Of a DNA stretch of 7,605 bases, positions 1 through 6,613 are shown piece after piece (position 1 is the first letter of the stretch; every line of letters begins with the position of its first letter). The DNA lies in the NCBI GenBank assembly GCA_031550405.1, contig JAVBOP010000228.1:1-7605 (forward strand), read 5' to 3'. The notes under the pieces are model-generated. The model was not told the origin of the DNA, searched no databases, and was given only the letters and a program-made list of their open reading frames with translations. This DNA is from JAVBOP01 sp031550405 (lineage in GTDB: Bacteria > Bacteroidota > Ignavibacteria > Kapaibacteriales > UBA2268). A program made the translations under genes and the position numbers.

Positions 1-602
1 TTGGTAAGTCAGGGTATTATTATCCAGATACGACATACTTGATAAGGAAAAACACAAAATACGATATATATATATCAATAAACGATACTGTATCTATCAC
101 GGGAACCACTACAACGCCGGATTCTACATATTGGATTCAAAAATTAAAAGACACTTTACAATATCCTGATTCCTTAAAATTGCCATCGACCGACACATTA
201 ATTTGGAATAAATCAGCTGTCTCTCAAATGTATTTAATATCTGTAACCTGCTTAGATACATTGAATTACGGAATGTATCTGACTAATCCAACCAGTGAGT
301 TAAACCGACGCACATACTCTCCAAGGCGCAATGAAAATTCCTATAGAGAAACATCTGTCATTTCGCTAATGCCCAGCACCAAAACGTCTGTGGTTTGGCA
401 TATCCTGAAATGGTTTGGCTTGCACGATATTGGAATATGGATACCCGATGCCAATTATCTTCGCTGGTTTCAGCAAACTGCCCAAATGAGCGTGCTGGAC
501 CCGCGTTTTAGCAGTGTGCAGGGCAATACCAACTGCTATGGATTCTTTGGTTCGGCTTTCGCCATGCGTGATACCACATTTGTACTGAAGAACCAGCCGT
601 AA
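1..602 (+). CDS. C-terminal part of a probable secreted protein, DUF4249-like (5' partial)
   Basis: The frame is open from the first complete codon (position 3) to the TAA at 600-602, so the gene starts outside the window. A TTG at 39 could be read as a start, but the in-frame codons before it (GKSGYYYPDTTYL) fit the same beta-rich protein, so it is better treated as internal. About 199 residues are visible. The N-terminal half is rich in Thr, Tyr and Asp with alternating hydrophobic residues, as in an Ig-like or beta-sandwich domain. The end has the pattern 'DPRFSSVQGNTNCYGFFGSA' followed by a short strand. This resembles the closing 'SN(I/V)xGGxGxFG' pattern of DUF4249 lipoproteins, which in Bacteroidota often sit beside TonB-dependent receptors. 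The signal peptide or lipobox cannot be seen. The family assignment is from memory of the pattern and is tentative; no function is proposed. That it is a real gene is fairly secure. Confidence 0.6.
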   Translation, partial: GKSGYYYPDTTYLIRKNTKYDIYISINDTVSITGTTTTPDSTYWIQKLKDTLQYPDSLKLPSTDTLIWNKSAVSQMYLISVTCLDTLNYGMYLTNPTSELNRRTYSPRRNENSYRETSVISLMPSTKTSVVWHILKWFGLHDIGIWIPDANYLRWFQQTAQMSVLDPRFSSVQGNTNCYGFFGSAFAMRDTTFVLKNQP

Positions 603-624
603 ATTTAATGACAGCAAAAGGATA

Positions 625-657
625 TTGGAGACTTCGTGTCTTTATGCTTATCTCCAA
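625..657 (+). terminator. possible weak hairpin after the first gene
   Basis: TTGGAGA (625-631) can pair with TCTCCAA (651-657) across a 19-base loop. A smaller hairpin, AGAC/GTCT (629-632 with 638-641), competes with it. The following AATTTATT is only a loose T-rich tail, so this is a weak candidate for the end of transcription of the upstream gene. Confidence 0.25.
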
Positions 658-666
658 ATTTATTGC

Positions 667-674
667 TATCTTTG
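667..674 (+). promoter_or_regulatory. Bacteroidota-type -7 promoter element for lpdA
   Basis: TATCTTTG is an exact match to the TAnnTTTG -7 element used by the primary sigma factor of Bacteroidota. It lies in the 114-base gap before the dihydrolipoyl dehydrogenase gene and would start a transcript near 681, giving a leader of about 36 bases before the ATG at 717. A -33 TTTG is not clear: only TTTATG near 641-646 is at roughly the right distance. The leader just before the ATG is A-rich (705-714), with no Shine-Dalgarno site, which is normal in that phylum. Confidence 0.5.
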
Positions 675-716
675 AGCTTTTATTTATTAACCTGTAAAAA
701 GTACTAAAAAAAAACT

Positions 717-2117
717 ATGAATAATCATTCTGTTGATGTTGTTGTTATTGGTGCTGGTCCCGGCGGTTATGTTGCTGCGGTTCGCGCATCTCAATTAGGC
801 TTAAAAACTATTTGTATTGAAAAAGCTCATCTTGGTGGTATCTGCCTGAATTGGGGCTGTATTCCAACAAAGGCTCTTCTTAAAAGTGCTGAATATATGC
901 ACTTCCTCAAAAAGCCAAATGAATATGGCTTTGAAATTCCTGATGTAAAAATCAATTTTGAACAAGTGGTGAAGCGCAGCCGTGATGTTGCTGCCCGTAT
1001 GTCGCAAGGTATATCGTTTTTATTTAAAAAATATAATGTACAGCATATTATTGGCAGCGGCGAAATAAAGACGAAAAACACTGTCGAAGTGAAGAATGAA
1101 AATGGCGAAGTTACCGATATTATTGAAGCAAAATATATCATTATAGCAACTGGTGCAAGACCTCGTATGCTGTCAAATATTGAAGTAGACAGGGAGAAAA
1201 TCATCACAAGCCGAGAAGCTATGATTCAGTCTAATATACCGAAATCATTAGTAGTTATGGGTGCTGGTGCTATTGGCGTTGAGTTTGCTTATTTCTATAA
1301 TACTTTTGGCTCGCAAGTAACAATTATTGAAATGCAGGATAGATTATTGCCAATAGAAGATGTTGAAGTCTCAAAAGAATTGGAGCGGAATTATCGCAAG
1401 GATAAAATACGTATCTTAACAGAAACAAAGGTACTTTCCGCAAAACGCAATGGCGAAAACGTTGAGGTTATAGTAGAGAAAAAAGATGGCACGCAGGAAA
1501 CATTAGTAGTTGATTTGGCATTGAATGCTATTGGTATTCAGGCAAATATAGAAAATATTGGACTCGAAAATGTTGGTATTGTACCAGAGCGAGGCTTCTT
1601 GCCTGTAAATAATATGCTTCAAACCAACATAGAAAATATATATGCGATTGGAGATATTGCCGGCGCTCCATGGCTTGCACATAAAGCATCGGCAGAAGGT
1701 GTTGCTGTTGCCGAGCGTATTGCAGGGCATAAAAAAGATGTTGATTATAAAAATATTCCGGGCTGTACATATTGCCAGCCGCAAGTTGCTTCTGTTGGTA
1801 TTACCGAAGCAAAAGCGAAAGAGCTTGGTTTTAATGTTAAAATTGGTAAATTTCCATTTACAGCTTGTGGTAAAGCGCATGCAATTGGAGATGCTCGTGG
1901 TTTTGTAAAGTTGGTAATTGATGAAAAAACAGACGAGTTATTGGGAGCGCATTTGATAGGTCCAGATGTAACCGAAATCCTTGCAGAGCTTTGTGTTGCT
2001 AAAGCAAATGGCGTAAAAGCACGTCAGATAATGAACACGATTCATGCCCATCCAACATTAAGCGAAGCTGTTATGGAAGCAGCAGCCCAAGCATTCGGCG
2101 AAGCTGTGAATTGCTAA
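717..2117 (+). CDS. lpdA: dihydrolipoyl dehydrogenase (lipoamide dehydrogenase, E3)
   Basis: This FAD- and NAD-dependent disulfide oxidoreductase reoxidises dihydrolipoyl groups of 2-oxoacid dehydrogenase complexes or the glycine cleavage system in the cytoplasm. All family landmarks are present. They are the FAD-binding GAGPGG (12-17), the redox-active disulfide C43/C48 in GGICLNWGCIPTK, and ATGARP (144-149). They continue with the NAD-binding GAGAIG (182-187), the second FAD motif YAIGDIAG (309-316), and the C-terminal dimerisation domain with the catalytic pair H445 and E450 in HAHPTLSE. The length of 466 residues is typical, so the protein is complete. The start is the ATG preceded by an A-rich leader; the FAD motif begins at the usual distance from it. 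No E1, E2 or lipoyl-protein gene lies next to it, so it probably serves a complex encoded elsewhere. Related flavoproteins such as mercuric reductase are unlikely given the NWGCIPTK and HAHPTLSE motifs. Confidence 0.95.
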   Translation: MNNHSVDVVVIGAGPGGYVAAVRASQLGLKTICIEKAHLGGICLNWGCIPTKALLKSAEYMHFLKKPNEYGFEIPDVKINFEQVVKRSRDVAARMSQGISFLFKKYNVQHIIGSGEIKTKNTVEVKNENGEVTDIIEAKYIIIATGARPRMLSNIEVDREKIITSREAMIQSNIPKSLVVMGAGAIGVEFAYFYNTFGSQVTIIEMQDRLLPIEDVEVSKELERNYRKDKIRILTETKVLSAKRNGENVEVIVEKKDGTQETLVVDLALNAIGIQANIENIGLENVGIVPERGFLPVNNMLQTNIENIYAIGDIAGAPWLAHKASAEGVAVAERIAGHKKDVDYKNIPGCTYCQPQVASVGITEAKAKELGFNVKIGKFPFTACGKAHAIGDARGFVKLVIDEKTDELLGAHLIGPDVTEILAELCVAKANGVKARQIMNTIHAHPTLSEAVMEAAAQAFGEAVNC

Positions 2118-2161
2118 GATATAACTTGTCGATATTATCTGATGTAAAATTAAATAATTGG

Positions 2162-2173
2162 CGATACATATCG
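2162..2173 (+). repeat. short perfect inverted repeat between lpdA and the barrel gene
   Basis: CGATA (2162-2166), CA, TATCG (2169-2173) form a small perfect palindrome-like element in the 102-base gap. There is no T-run after it, so it is not a convincing terminator. It could be an operator or chance in AT-rich DNA. No TAnnTTTG promoter element is visible in this gap. Confidence 0.2.
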
Positions 2174-2219
2174 TTATCTAAAGAATATTGTGTTCACATT
2201 TATTAAAAAAAAATCATAA

Positions 2220-4145
2220 TTGATAACTGTCTATAAGGCTATTATAATTATTGCGCTTACAGCAATGTGTGAGTTGTATGCACAAAACAACATAAACGAT
2301 AGTTTAAAAATTTATCCTGTAAAACAAGATACAAATACTGTTGCAAAGCTGCCGGAACTGTTTGAAACTAATGCGTTTCATGGAAAAATTCACGAAAATA
2401 GTGAGAATATTTCAGCGAAGCAAATTCCATTTATAAACTATTATACAATTAATGAAATATTGTTTAATAATGAAATATTTTATCCTTTAGACCTTGGCGT
2501 TGCTGGAAATTCGACTGCATTTTCTGTTTTTGGAGCTTTGCCTGTTGCAAACCAAATGATGGTAAGTACCAATAATCACAACAATTTATTTTATGGTGCA
2601 GCCAATTATAACTCTTTTTCACCCGAATTTATAGGCAATATAGAGCTGCTAACTGGAATGGCAAGTGCTGTTTTGGGCGGTTCGGCAGGCGCTACTACAA
2701 ATATACAACCGCCTATCTACAATATTTCAAAGCCATATACAAAGATTTGGTATAATCAGGGGGATTATAAGCATATTGCAATTGACGGCATTTTCAGTCA
2801 AAATTTTTTGCCGAATTGGAATTTTACAGCTGGATTTCGCAGCATGTTTTCCGATGGAAGTTATGATAATTCTAATGTAAAATCATGGAATATTCGTGCT
2901 ATGCTAAAATATAATTTATCTAAATATTCAACGGCATCTTTGATGTATCTGTTTGAAAATTATGGAGTTGGCGATTTTGGAGGTATTGCTTTTGAGCAAT
3001 ATAATACGAACGACAACATGCCGAATCTTGTTGCTACAAATTTTACAGATTTGCATGATCGCCAATATCGGAATGATGTGATTTTGTCATATTCTTCCGT
3101 AACATCGGATACAAATCTGGTATTAAATGCAAATCTATTTTTTACCAATAATGAAAATAATATTTTTTGGGAAAATGAAAAAAAATTAATTGTTCTTGAC
3201 TCTTCAGGAAAAGATGTTTCCAGCTACATTGTAACAGGAGCTAATGCGGCACTAAAGTATAAATTTCTGGATAATTTTTCTTTGGATTTAGGTTCTGAAC
3301 TTTCATATTATAACATGCCAACTACTATATTAACAAATGGCATAAATGGATTAGGATATTCTTTGTTTGCATTGGCTGATTATGAATTTAAATTCATAAA
3401 TGTATCTACAGGTATGAGATATGAAAATTTATTTGATAAAAATTTATTGTCATTCGGAGTAAAAATAAATTTCAATTTGTCAGAAAATTCAAAGATATTT
3501 GCAGATTTCTCGACGTGTGAAACAAAGCCAATGCCGATTTTTAATTATAGAAATGAAAAGCATAATTTGGCTATTTTGGGGATTGAAACTGATTATAAGC
3601 AATTTGAAGTTAATGCAAATTTATTTTTCAGGCAAATAAATAATCCTGTTTTATTGAAATTCAACAAAGACAGTATATATACTTTTACTCCCGTTTTGCT
3701 GGATATTTCACAACAAAATTTGTATGGTGTTGCGGGAAAAATTAATTTAAATTTAACAAACAACATGAAATGTGCTGCAAATTTGCAAAGCTATTTTGAC
3801 GATGAGAATGACAATTTAAATACTTATCTATCTTTATTATTACAATATACTTACACTAAAGGAACGAGCATCGTTAGCGGTGGAATTTCGGGTACAATGC
3901 TATTTAATAATAAACCATTTTATTACAATCCTCTTTTCAAGGCGTATTCATATTCAGACATTTATAATAAATTTTGTTTTAATGGATTTTCCGCTTTTAT
4001 AAGCGCAAAGCTGGGAAATGCTTTTGTTCGCATGAATTTGAATAACATCATGAACGATATAATCGGCAATAATATATCGTATTTAGCCTATTACCCATTG
4101 CAATCGCGAGAATTTTGCTTATCTGTTACATGGGCTTTTTATTAA
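2220..4145 (+). CDS. outer-membrane beta-barrel protein with degenerate TonB-receptor plug
   Basis: The protein has 641 residues. Residues 1-21 form a clear signal peptide: Lys at 6, a hydrophobic core AIIIIALTAM, and a likely cut after LYA before Gln22. The start is TTG at 2220. It directly follows an in-frame TAA (2217-2219), and the next ATG (residue 16) would destroy the signal peptide, so TTG is the only sensible start. Residues about 45-165 resemble a TonB-dependent receptor plug: IELLTGMASAVLGGSAGATTNIQ-like text at 141-163 matches the family's 'VEVLxGxxSxLyGsxAxGGxINI' signature. The rest is made of alternating, aromatic-rich strands and ends in SVTWAFY, the terminal aromatic signal typical of barrels inserted by BAM. 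No CarboxypepD-regulatory domain or obvious TonB box is seen, and it is short for a full receptor, so it may be a putative porin or reduced receptor. The substrate is unknown. Its stop overlaps the next gene's start. Confidence 0.75.
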   Translation: MITVYKAIIIIALTAMCELYAQNNINDSLKIYPVKQDTNTVAKLPELFETNAFHGKIHENSENISAKQIPFINYYTINEILFNNEIFYPLDLGVAGNSTAFSVFGALPVANQMMVSTNNHNNLFYGAANYNSFSPEFIGNIELLTGMASAVLGGSAGATTNIQPPIYNISKPYTKIWYNQGDYKHIAIDGIFSQNFLPNWNFTAGFRSMFSDGSYDNSNVKSWNIRAMLKYNLSKYSTASLMYLFENYGVGDFGGIAFEQYNTNDNMPNLVATNFTDLHDRQYRNDVILSYSSVTSDTNLVLNANLFFTNNENNIFWENEKKLIVLDSSGKDVSSYIVTGANAALKYKFLDNFSLDLGSELSYYNMPTTILTNGINGLGYSLFALADYEFKFINVSTGMRYENLFDKNLLSFGVKINFNLSENSKIFADFSTCETKPMPIFNYRNEKHNLAILGIETDYKQFEVNANLFFRQINNPVLLKFNKDSIYTFTPVLLDISQQNLYGVAGKINLNLTNNMKCAANLQSYFDDENDNLNTYLSLLLQYTYTKGTSIVSGGISGTMLFNNKPFYYNPLFKAYSYSDIYNKFCFNGFSAFISAKLGNAFVRMNLNNIMNDIIGNNISYLAYYPLQSREFCLSVTWAFY

Positions 4146-5080
4146 TGGAAAATAATCTATATCTTGGCATTGATATTGGCGGAACGACAATTAAAGCGGG
4201 TGTTATAAATAATGAAAATGAAATTATTTTCCGAAAGAGTATACCGACTGAAAGCCATTTGGCAATGGAAAAAATATTTCACAGGATATGCGTGTTGATA
4301 GATGAATTTTTATTCATTTATCCTGACATAATTTCTATTGGTTTTGGCATTCCGGGAGTTGTTAATTCTTTTGATAATATATTAGTTGCACCAAATTTCC
4401 CTTATTGTGAAAATGTTGATATTGGAAAATATTTTCGCTCAAAATATGATTATCCCATAGCTTTCGATAACGATGCCAATGCCGCCGCACTCGCAGAATT
4501 GCATGCTGGTAATGGGAAAAATGAAGATAATTTTATTTATATCACGCTTGGAACGGGTGTGGGCGGTGCTATAATAATTGATGGGCAAATTTATAAAGGC
4601 AAGAATGGAGGTGCAGGAGAAATAGGGCATATTGTTATTGATAAGTCGTTAAAAAATAGTCCGCTTAGCTATAGGTGCGGTATTTTGGAAGAGATTATAG
4701 GGCGCTCTCAAATCATTGAATTAGCCCAAAACATGCTCGACAAAAACCATAATTCGATACTTTATGGTAAAGATTTTGATGTGCTTGACATTTCCAAAGC
4801 GGCAAGCTTAAATGACGAAATAGCAATAAGTTGCTTGAAGCAAACAGGCGAATATCTTGGAATTGCCATAACTTCTGTTGCTAATTTTATGGATATTCCA
4901 CTGTTCATTATTGGCGGCGGCATTTCGCAGGCTCACGATATCTTGCTTGACACTGCATTGGATTTTGTTAGAAAACACGCGCTGCCTTCAATTGCCGGGC
5001 AGATTCAGATTCGCCCTGCCAAATTTTTACATGAAACGGGCATAATTGGCGCCGCTTTATCAGGAAAATATAAGCTATAA
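4145..5080 (+). CDS. ROK-family sugar kinase (glucokinase-like) with eroded zinc motif
   Basis: The family phosphorylates glucose or another hexose or N-acetylhexosamine with ATP in the cytoplasm. Visible motifs are the phosphate-binding GIDIGGTTIKAG (8-19), FDNDANAAAL (107-116) with the presumed catalytic base D110, LGTGVGG (135-141), and GEIGH (158-162) that contacts the sugar. The C-terminal half has the adenosine-site text IIGGGIS near 260. I chose ATG 4145 (311 residues) because it overlaps the preceding stop as TAATG and places the DIGGTT motif at its normal distance from the N terminus. An upstream in-frame TTG at 4115 would add ten residues encoded inside the barrel gene. No Shine-Dalgarno site precedes the start, so it is probably translated by reinitiation. 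The usual ROK zinc motif CxCGxxGCxE after GH is reduced to RCGILEE (177-183), leaving a single cysteine. ROK transcription repressors carry an N-terminal helix-turn-helix, which is absent here. The sugar specificity cannot be read. Confidence 0.88.
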   Translation: MENNLYLGIDIGGTTIKAGVINNENEIIFRKSIPTESHLAMEKIFHRICVLIDEFLFIYPDIISIGFGIPGVVNSFDNILVAPNFPYCENVDIGKYFRSKYDYPIAFDNDANAAALAELHAGNGKNEDNFIYITLGTGVGGAIIIDGQIYKGKNGGAGEIGHIVIDKSLKNSPLSYRCGILEEIIGRSQIIELAQNMLDKNHNSILYGKDFDVLDISKAASLNDEIAISCLKQTGEYLGIAITSVANFMDIPLFIIGGGISQAHDILLDTALDFVRKHALPSIAGQIQIRPAKFLHETGIIGAALSGKYKL

Positions 5081-5092
5081 AGTTTGCGGATA

Positions 5093-5105
5093 CCGTTTAA
5101 AACGG
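5093..5105 (+). repeat. CCGTTT-A-AAACGG inverted repeat in the 190-base gap
   Basis: A perfect inverted repeat, CCGTTT (5093-5098) and AAACGG (5100-5105), begins 12 bases after the kinase stop. As RNA it would form a 4-bp CCGT/ACGG stem with a TTAAA loop, and flanking TTTGC (5083-5087) and GCAAA (5118-5122) could form a second, outer stem. No T-run follows, so a classic intrinsic terminator is not supported. It could instead be a regulator site before the oxidoreductase operon or a processing hairpin. The rest of the gap, to 5270, is AT-rich and holds no convincing gene. Confidence 0.3.
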
Positions 5106-5162
5106 CATAAATATGCTGCAAATATGCAATACTGTTTGGGTATTTACATTTATTATATTATA

Positions 5163-5191
5163 TTGCACTTTGTGTTAATCATATCTATATG
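5163..5191 (+). promoter_or_regulatory. weak candidate promoter of the oxidoreductase operon
   Basis: TTGCAC (5163-5168) and TATATG (5186-5191) are 17 bases apart, which is ideal spacing for a sigma-70-like promoter, but each box matches only partly. A Bacteroidota-style reading is also possible: TTTG (5169-5172) with TATGATTTT near 5195, again imperfect. A promoter somewhere in this gap is expected because the operon genes follow with tight spacing. The exact position is uncertain. Confidence 0.2.
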
Positions 5192-5260
5192 CGCTATGAT
5201 TTTCCACATAACCCTTCAAACCAATTAAATACACACAAATAATAAAAATTAATTCATCAA

Positions 5261-5266
5261 GAGAGG
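5261..5266 (+). promoter_or_regulatory. ribosome binding site of the ferredoxin subunit gene
   Basis: GAGAGG, four bases before the ATG at 5271, is a recognisable Shine-Dalgarno site with rather short spacing. It supports this start and contrasts with the A-rich, Shine-Dalgarno-free leaders of the lpdA and barrel genes. Confidence 0.6.
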
Positions 5267-5270
5267 ATTT

Positions 5271-5489
5271 ATGGCAAAAGCTGTAGGAAAAATCGTAATT
5301 GATACTGAGCTTTGCAAAGGTTGCGAAGTATGTATAGTTGCGTGTCCGCAAAAAACAATCATATTAGGAAATGAAATTAATATGAAAGGTTACTTATATG
5401 CTGTTCAGGCAAACCCAGGTTGCGTTGGTTGCGCTACATGCGGTGTTCTTTGTCCTGAGGGAGCAATTACGGTTTATCAAGTTAAATAA
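5271..5489 (+). CDS. korD: 2-oxoacid:ferredoxin oxidoreductase, ferredoxin-like delta subunit (2x[4Fe-4S])
   Basis: This small 72-residue protein carries electrons from the thiamine-diphosphate centre of the oxidoreductase to external ferredoxin. It has two complete cluster motifs of the type CxxCxxCxxxCP: C15-C18-C21-C25-P26 and C51-C54-C57-C61-P62. They are separated by a beta segment, the usual arrangement of a bacterial 2[4Fe-4S] ferredoxin. The N-terminal 'KIVIDTELCKGCEVC' and the insertion before the second motif are typical of the KorD/VorD subunit rather than of a free clostridial ferredoxin. It is the first gene of the cluster, 38 bases before the alpha subunit, so its assignment rests on both motif and context. 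It is complete, with its own Shine-Dalgarno site. KorD and VorD cannot be told apart by sequence alone. Confidence 0.9.
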   Translation: MAKAVGKIVIDTELCKGCEVCIVACPQKTIILGNEINMKGYLYAVQANPGCVGCATCGVLCPEGAITVYQVK

Positions 5490-5517
5490 TTTATGAATTT
5501 ATTTTAATAAAAAATAC

Positions 5518-5522
5518 AGGAG
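5518..5522 (+). promoter_or_regulatory. ribosome binding site of the alpha subunit gene
   Basis: AGGAG lies five bases before the ATG at 5528, with ideal strength and spacing. It fixes the alpha-subunit start and shows that this gene is translated independently of the ferredoxin subunit. Confidence 0.65.
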
Positions 5523-5527
5523 AAATA

Positions 5528-6604
5528 ATGGGCGAAATTAGATTAATGAAAGGAAATGAAGCCCTTGCCGAAGCAATGATAAGGTCGGGATGCGACGCTT
5601 ATTTCGGCTATCCAATAACCCCGCAATCGGAAGTACTTGAGTATCTTGCAGAGCAAGAACCAATGAAAAGAACAGGTATGGTTGTATTGCAAGCAGAAAG
5701 TGAAGTTGCAGCAATCAACATGGTTCACGGTGCGGCAGGTTGTGGTAAAAGAGTAATGACTACTTCATCAAGCCCCGGCATCAGTTTGATGCAGGAAGCT
5801 ATTTCATATATGGCAAGTGCGGAAGTACCTTGTCTTCTTGCGAATGTTGTTCGCGGGGGACCCGGACTTGGCACTATTCAACCATCGCAAGCTGATTATT
5901 TTCAAGCAGTTAAAGGTGGCGGGCACGGCGATTATAAAATCATAGTACTTGCTCCTTCAAGTGTTCAAGAAATGGTTGATCATGTGAAGAAAGGCTTTGA
6001 ATTGGCTGAAAAATACAGAACTCCGGTCATGTTGCTTTCTGATGGTGCTGTTGGTCAGATGATGGAAAAAGTTGAGCTTTTTGAACAAATGCCACGCAAA
6101 ACTGATGCAGAATTACCTCAAGAATGGGCTACAACAGGACGTGGTTCTCGCAAAATGCGTAACTTTATTACTTCGCTGAATATACAGCCAGAAAAAATGG
6201 AAATTATCAATCATCATCTACAGGCAAAATATAGAACTATTGAAAAGAATGAAGTTCTTTTTGAGACTCATAATGTTGAAGATGCTGATTATATATTTAC
6301 AGGTTTCGGCTTAGGTGCGAGAATATGTAACAAAGCTGCTGAAATGGCAAGAGAAAAAGGCTATAAAGTTGGCGTTGTTCGCCCAATTACCTTATATCCA
6401 TTCCCTTATGATATATATAGCCAATTAGCAGGCAAAGTTAAGGGCATATTAGATGTAGAAATGAATGCTGGACAAATGGTTGAAGATGTTAGATTAGCTG
6501 TTTGTGGAAAAACACAGGTTGAATTTTTCGGTAGAATGGGTGGTATGATACCTGCTCCTGCTGAAATATTAGAGAAATTTGAACAATTTTTTATTAAGAA
6601 GTAA
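5528..6604 (+). CDS. korA: 2-oxoacid:ferredoxin oxidoreductase alpha subunit (VorB/KorA family)
   Basis: With the beta subunit it converts a 2-oxoacid plus CoA to acyl-CoA, CO2 and reduced ferredoxin in the cytoplasm. The 358 residues begin with the pyrimidine-binding domain: KGNEALAEA (8-16), YPITPQSE (28-35, the oxoacid/CoA-side loop), the cofactor-activating glutamate region QAESE (55-59) and TSSSPGISLM (79-88). RGGPGLGTIQPSQADYFQ (109-126) and KGGGHGDY follow and are hallmarks of the family. A C-terminal domain II carries RPITLYPFP (285-293). The lack of a fused gamma domain and the length near 350 match the proteins usually named VorB (3-methyl-2-oxobutanoate dehydrogenase), while pathway databases also call them KorA (2-oxoglutarate). 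Sequence alone does not decide between branched-chain oxoacids and 2-oxoglutarate. It is complete and is followed after nine bases by the beta gene. Confidence 0.92.
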   Translation: MGEIRLMKGNEALAEAMIRSGCDAYFGYPITPQSEVLEYLAEQEPMKRTGMVVLQAESEVAAINMVHGAAGCGKRVMTTSSSPGISLMQEAISYMASAEVPCLLANVVRGGPGLGTIQPSQADYFQAVKGGGHGDYKIIVLAPSSVQEMVDHVKKGFELAEKYRTPVMLLSDGAVGQMMEKVELFEQMPRKTDAELPQEWATTGRGSRKMRNFITSLNIQPEKMEIINHHLQAKYRTIEKNEVLFETHNVEDADYIFTGFGLGARICNKAAEMAREKGYKVGVVRPITLYPFPYDIYSQLAGKVKGILDVEMNAGQMVEDVRLAVCGKTQVEFFGRMGGMIPAPAEILEKFEQFFIKK

Positions 6605-6608
6605 GGAG
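6603..6608 (+). promoter_or_regulatory. ribosome binding site of the beta subunit gene, overlapping the alpha stop
   Basis: AAGGAG shares its first two bases with the TAA of the alpha gene (6602-6604) and sits five bases before the ATG at 6614. This close packing supports tight co-translation of alpha and beta, which must assemble together. Confidence 0.65.
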
Positions 6609-6613
6609 TAGCC

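Noticed and set aside
39..41. TTG as the true start of the first gene
   Set aside because: The frame is open to the left edge with protein-like codons, there is no signal peptide after the TTG, and no ribosome site precedes it.
366..617. Minus-strand frame opposite the first gene
   Set aside because: It shows no recognisable motif and lies antisense to a better supported coding frame.
827..1207. Minus-strand frame of 126 codons inside lpdA
   Set aside because: It is an antisense shadow of a fully recognised dihydrolipoyl dehydrogenase.
1503..1880. Minus-strand frame of 125 codons inside lpdA
   Set aside because: It is antisense to the conserved NAD/FAD and dimerisation regions of lpdA and has low-complexity, Asn/Phe/Ile-rich translation.
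4115..4144. Upstream TTG start adding ten residues (MLICYMGFLL) to the kinase
   Set aside because: Those codons lie inside the barrel gene, and ATG 4145 gives the family's normal N terminus with a TAATG overlap.
5046..5228. Small + strand frame of 60 codons running out of the kinase end, including a hydrophobic 34-residue stretch from ATG 5124
   Set aside because: It starts inside the kinase gene in another frame, has no ribosome binding site, and its hydrophobicity is what AT-rich non-coding DNA gives by chance.
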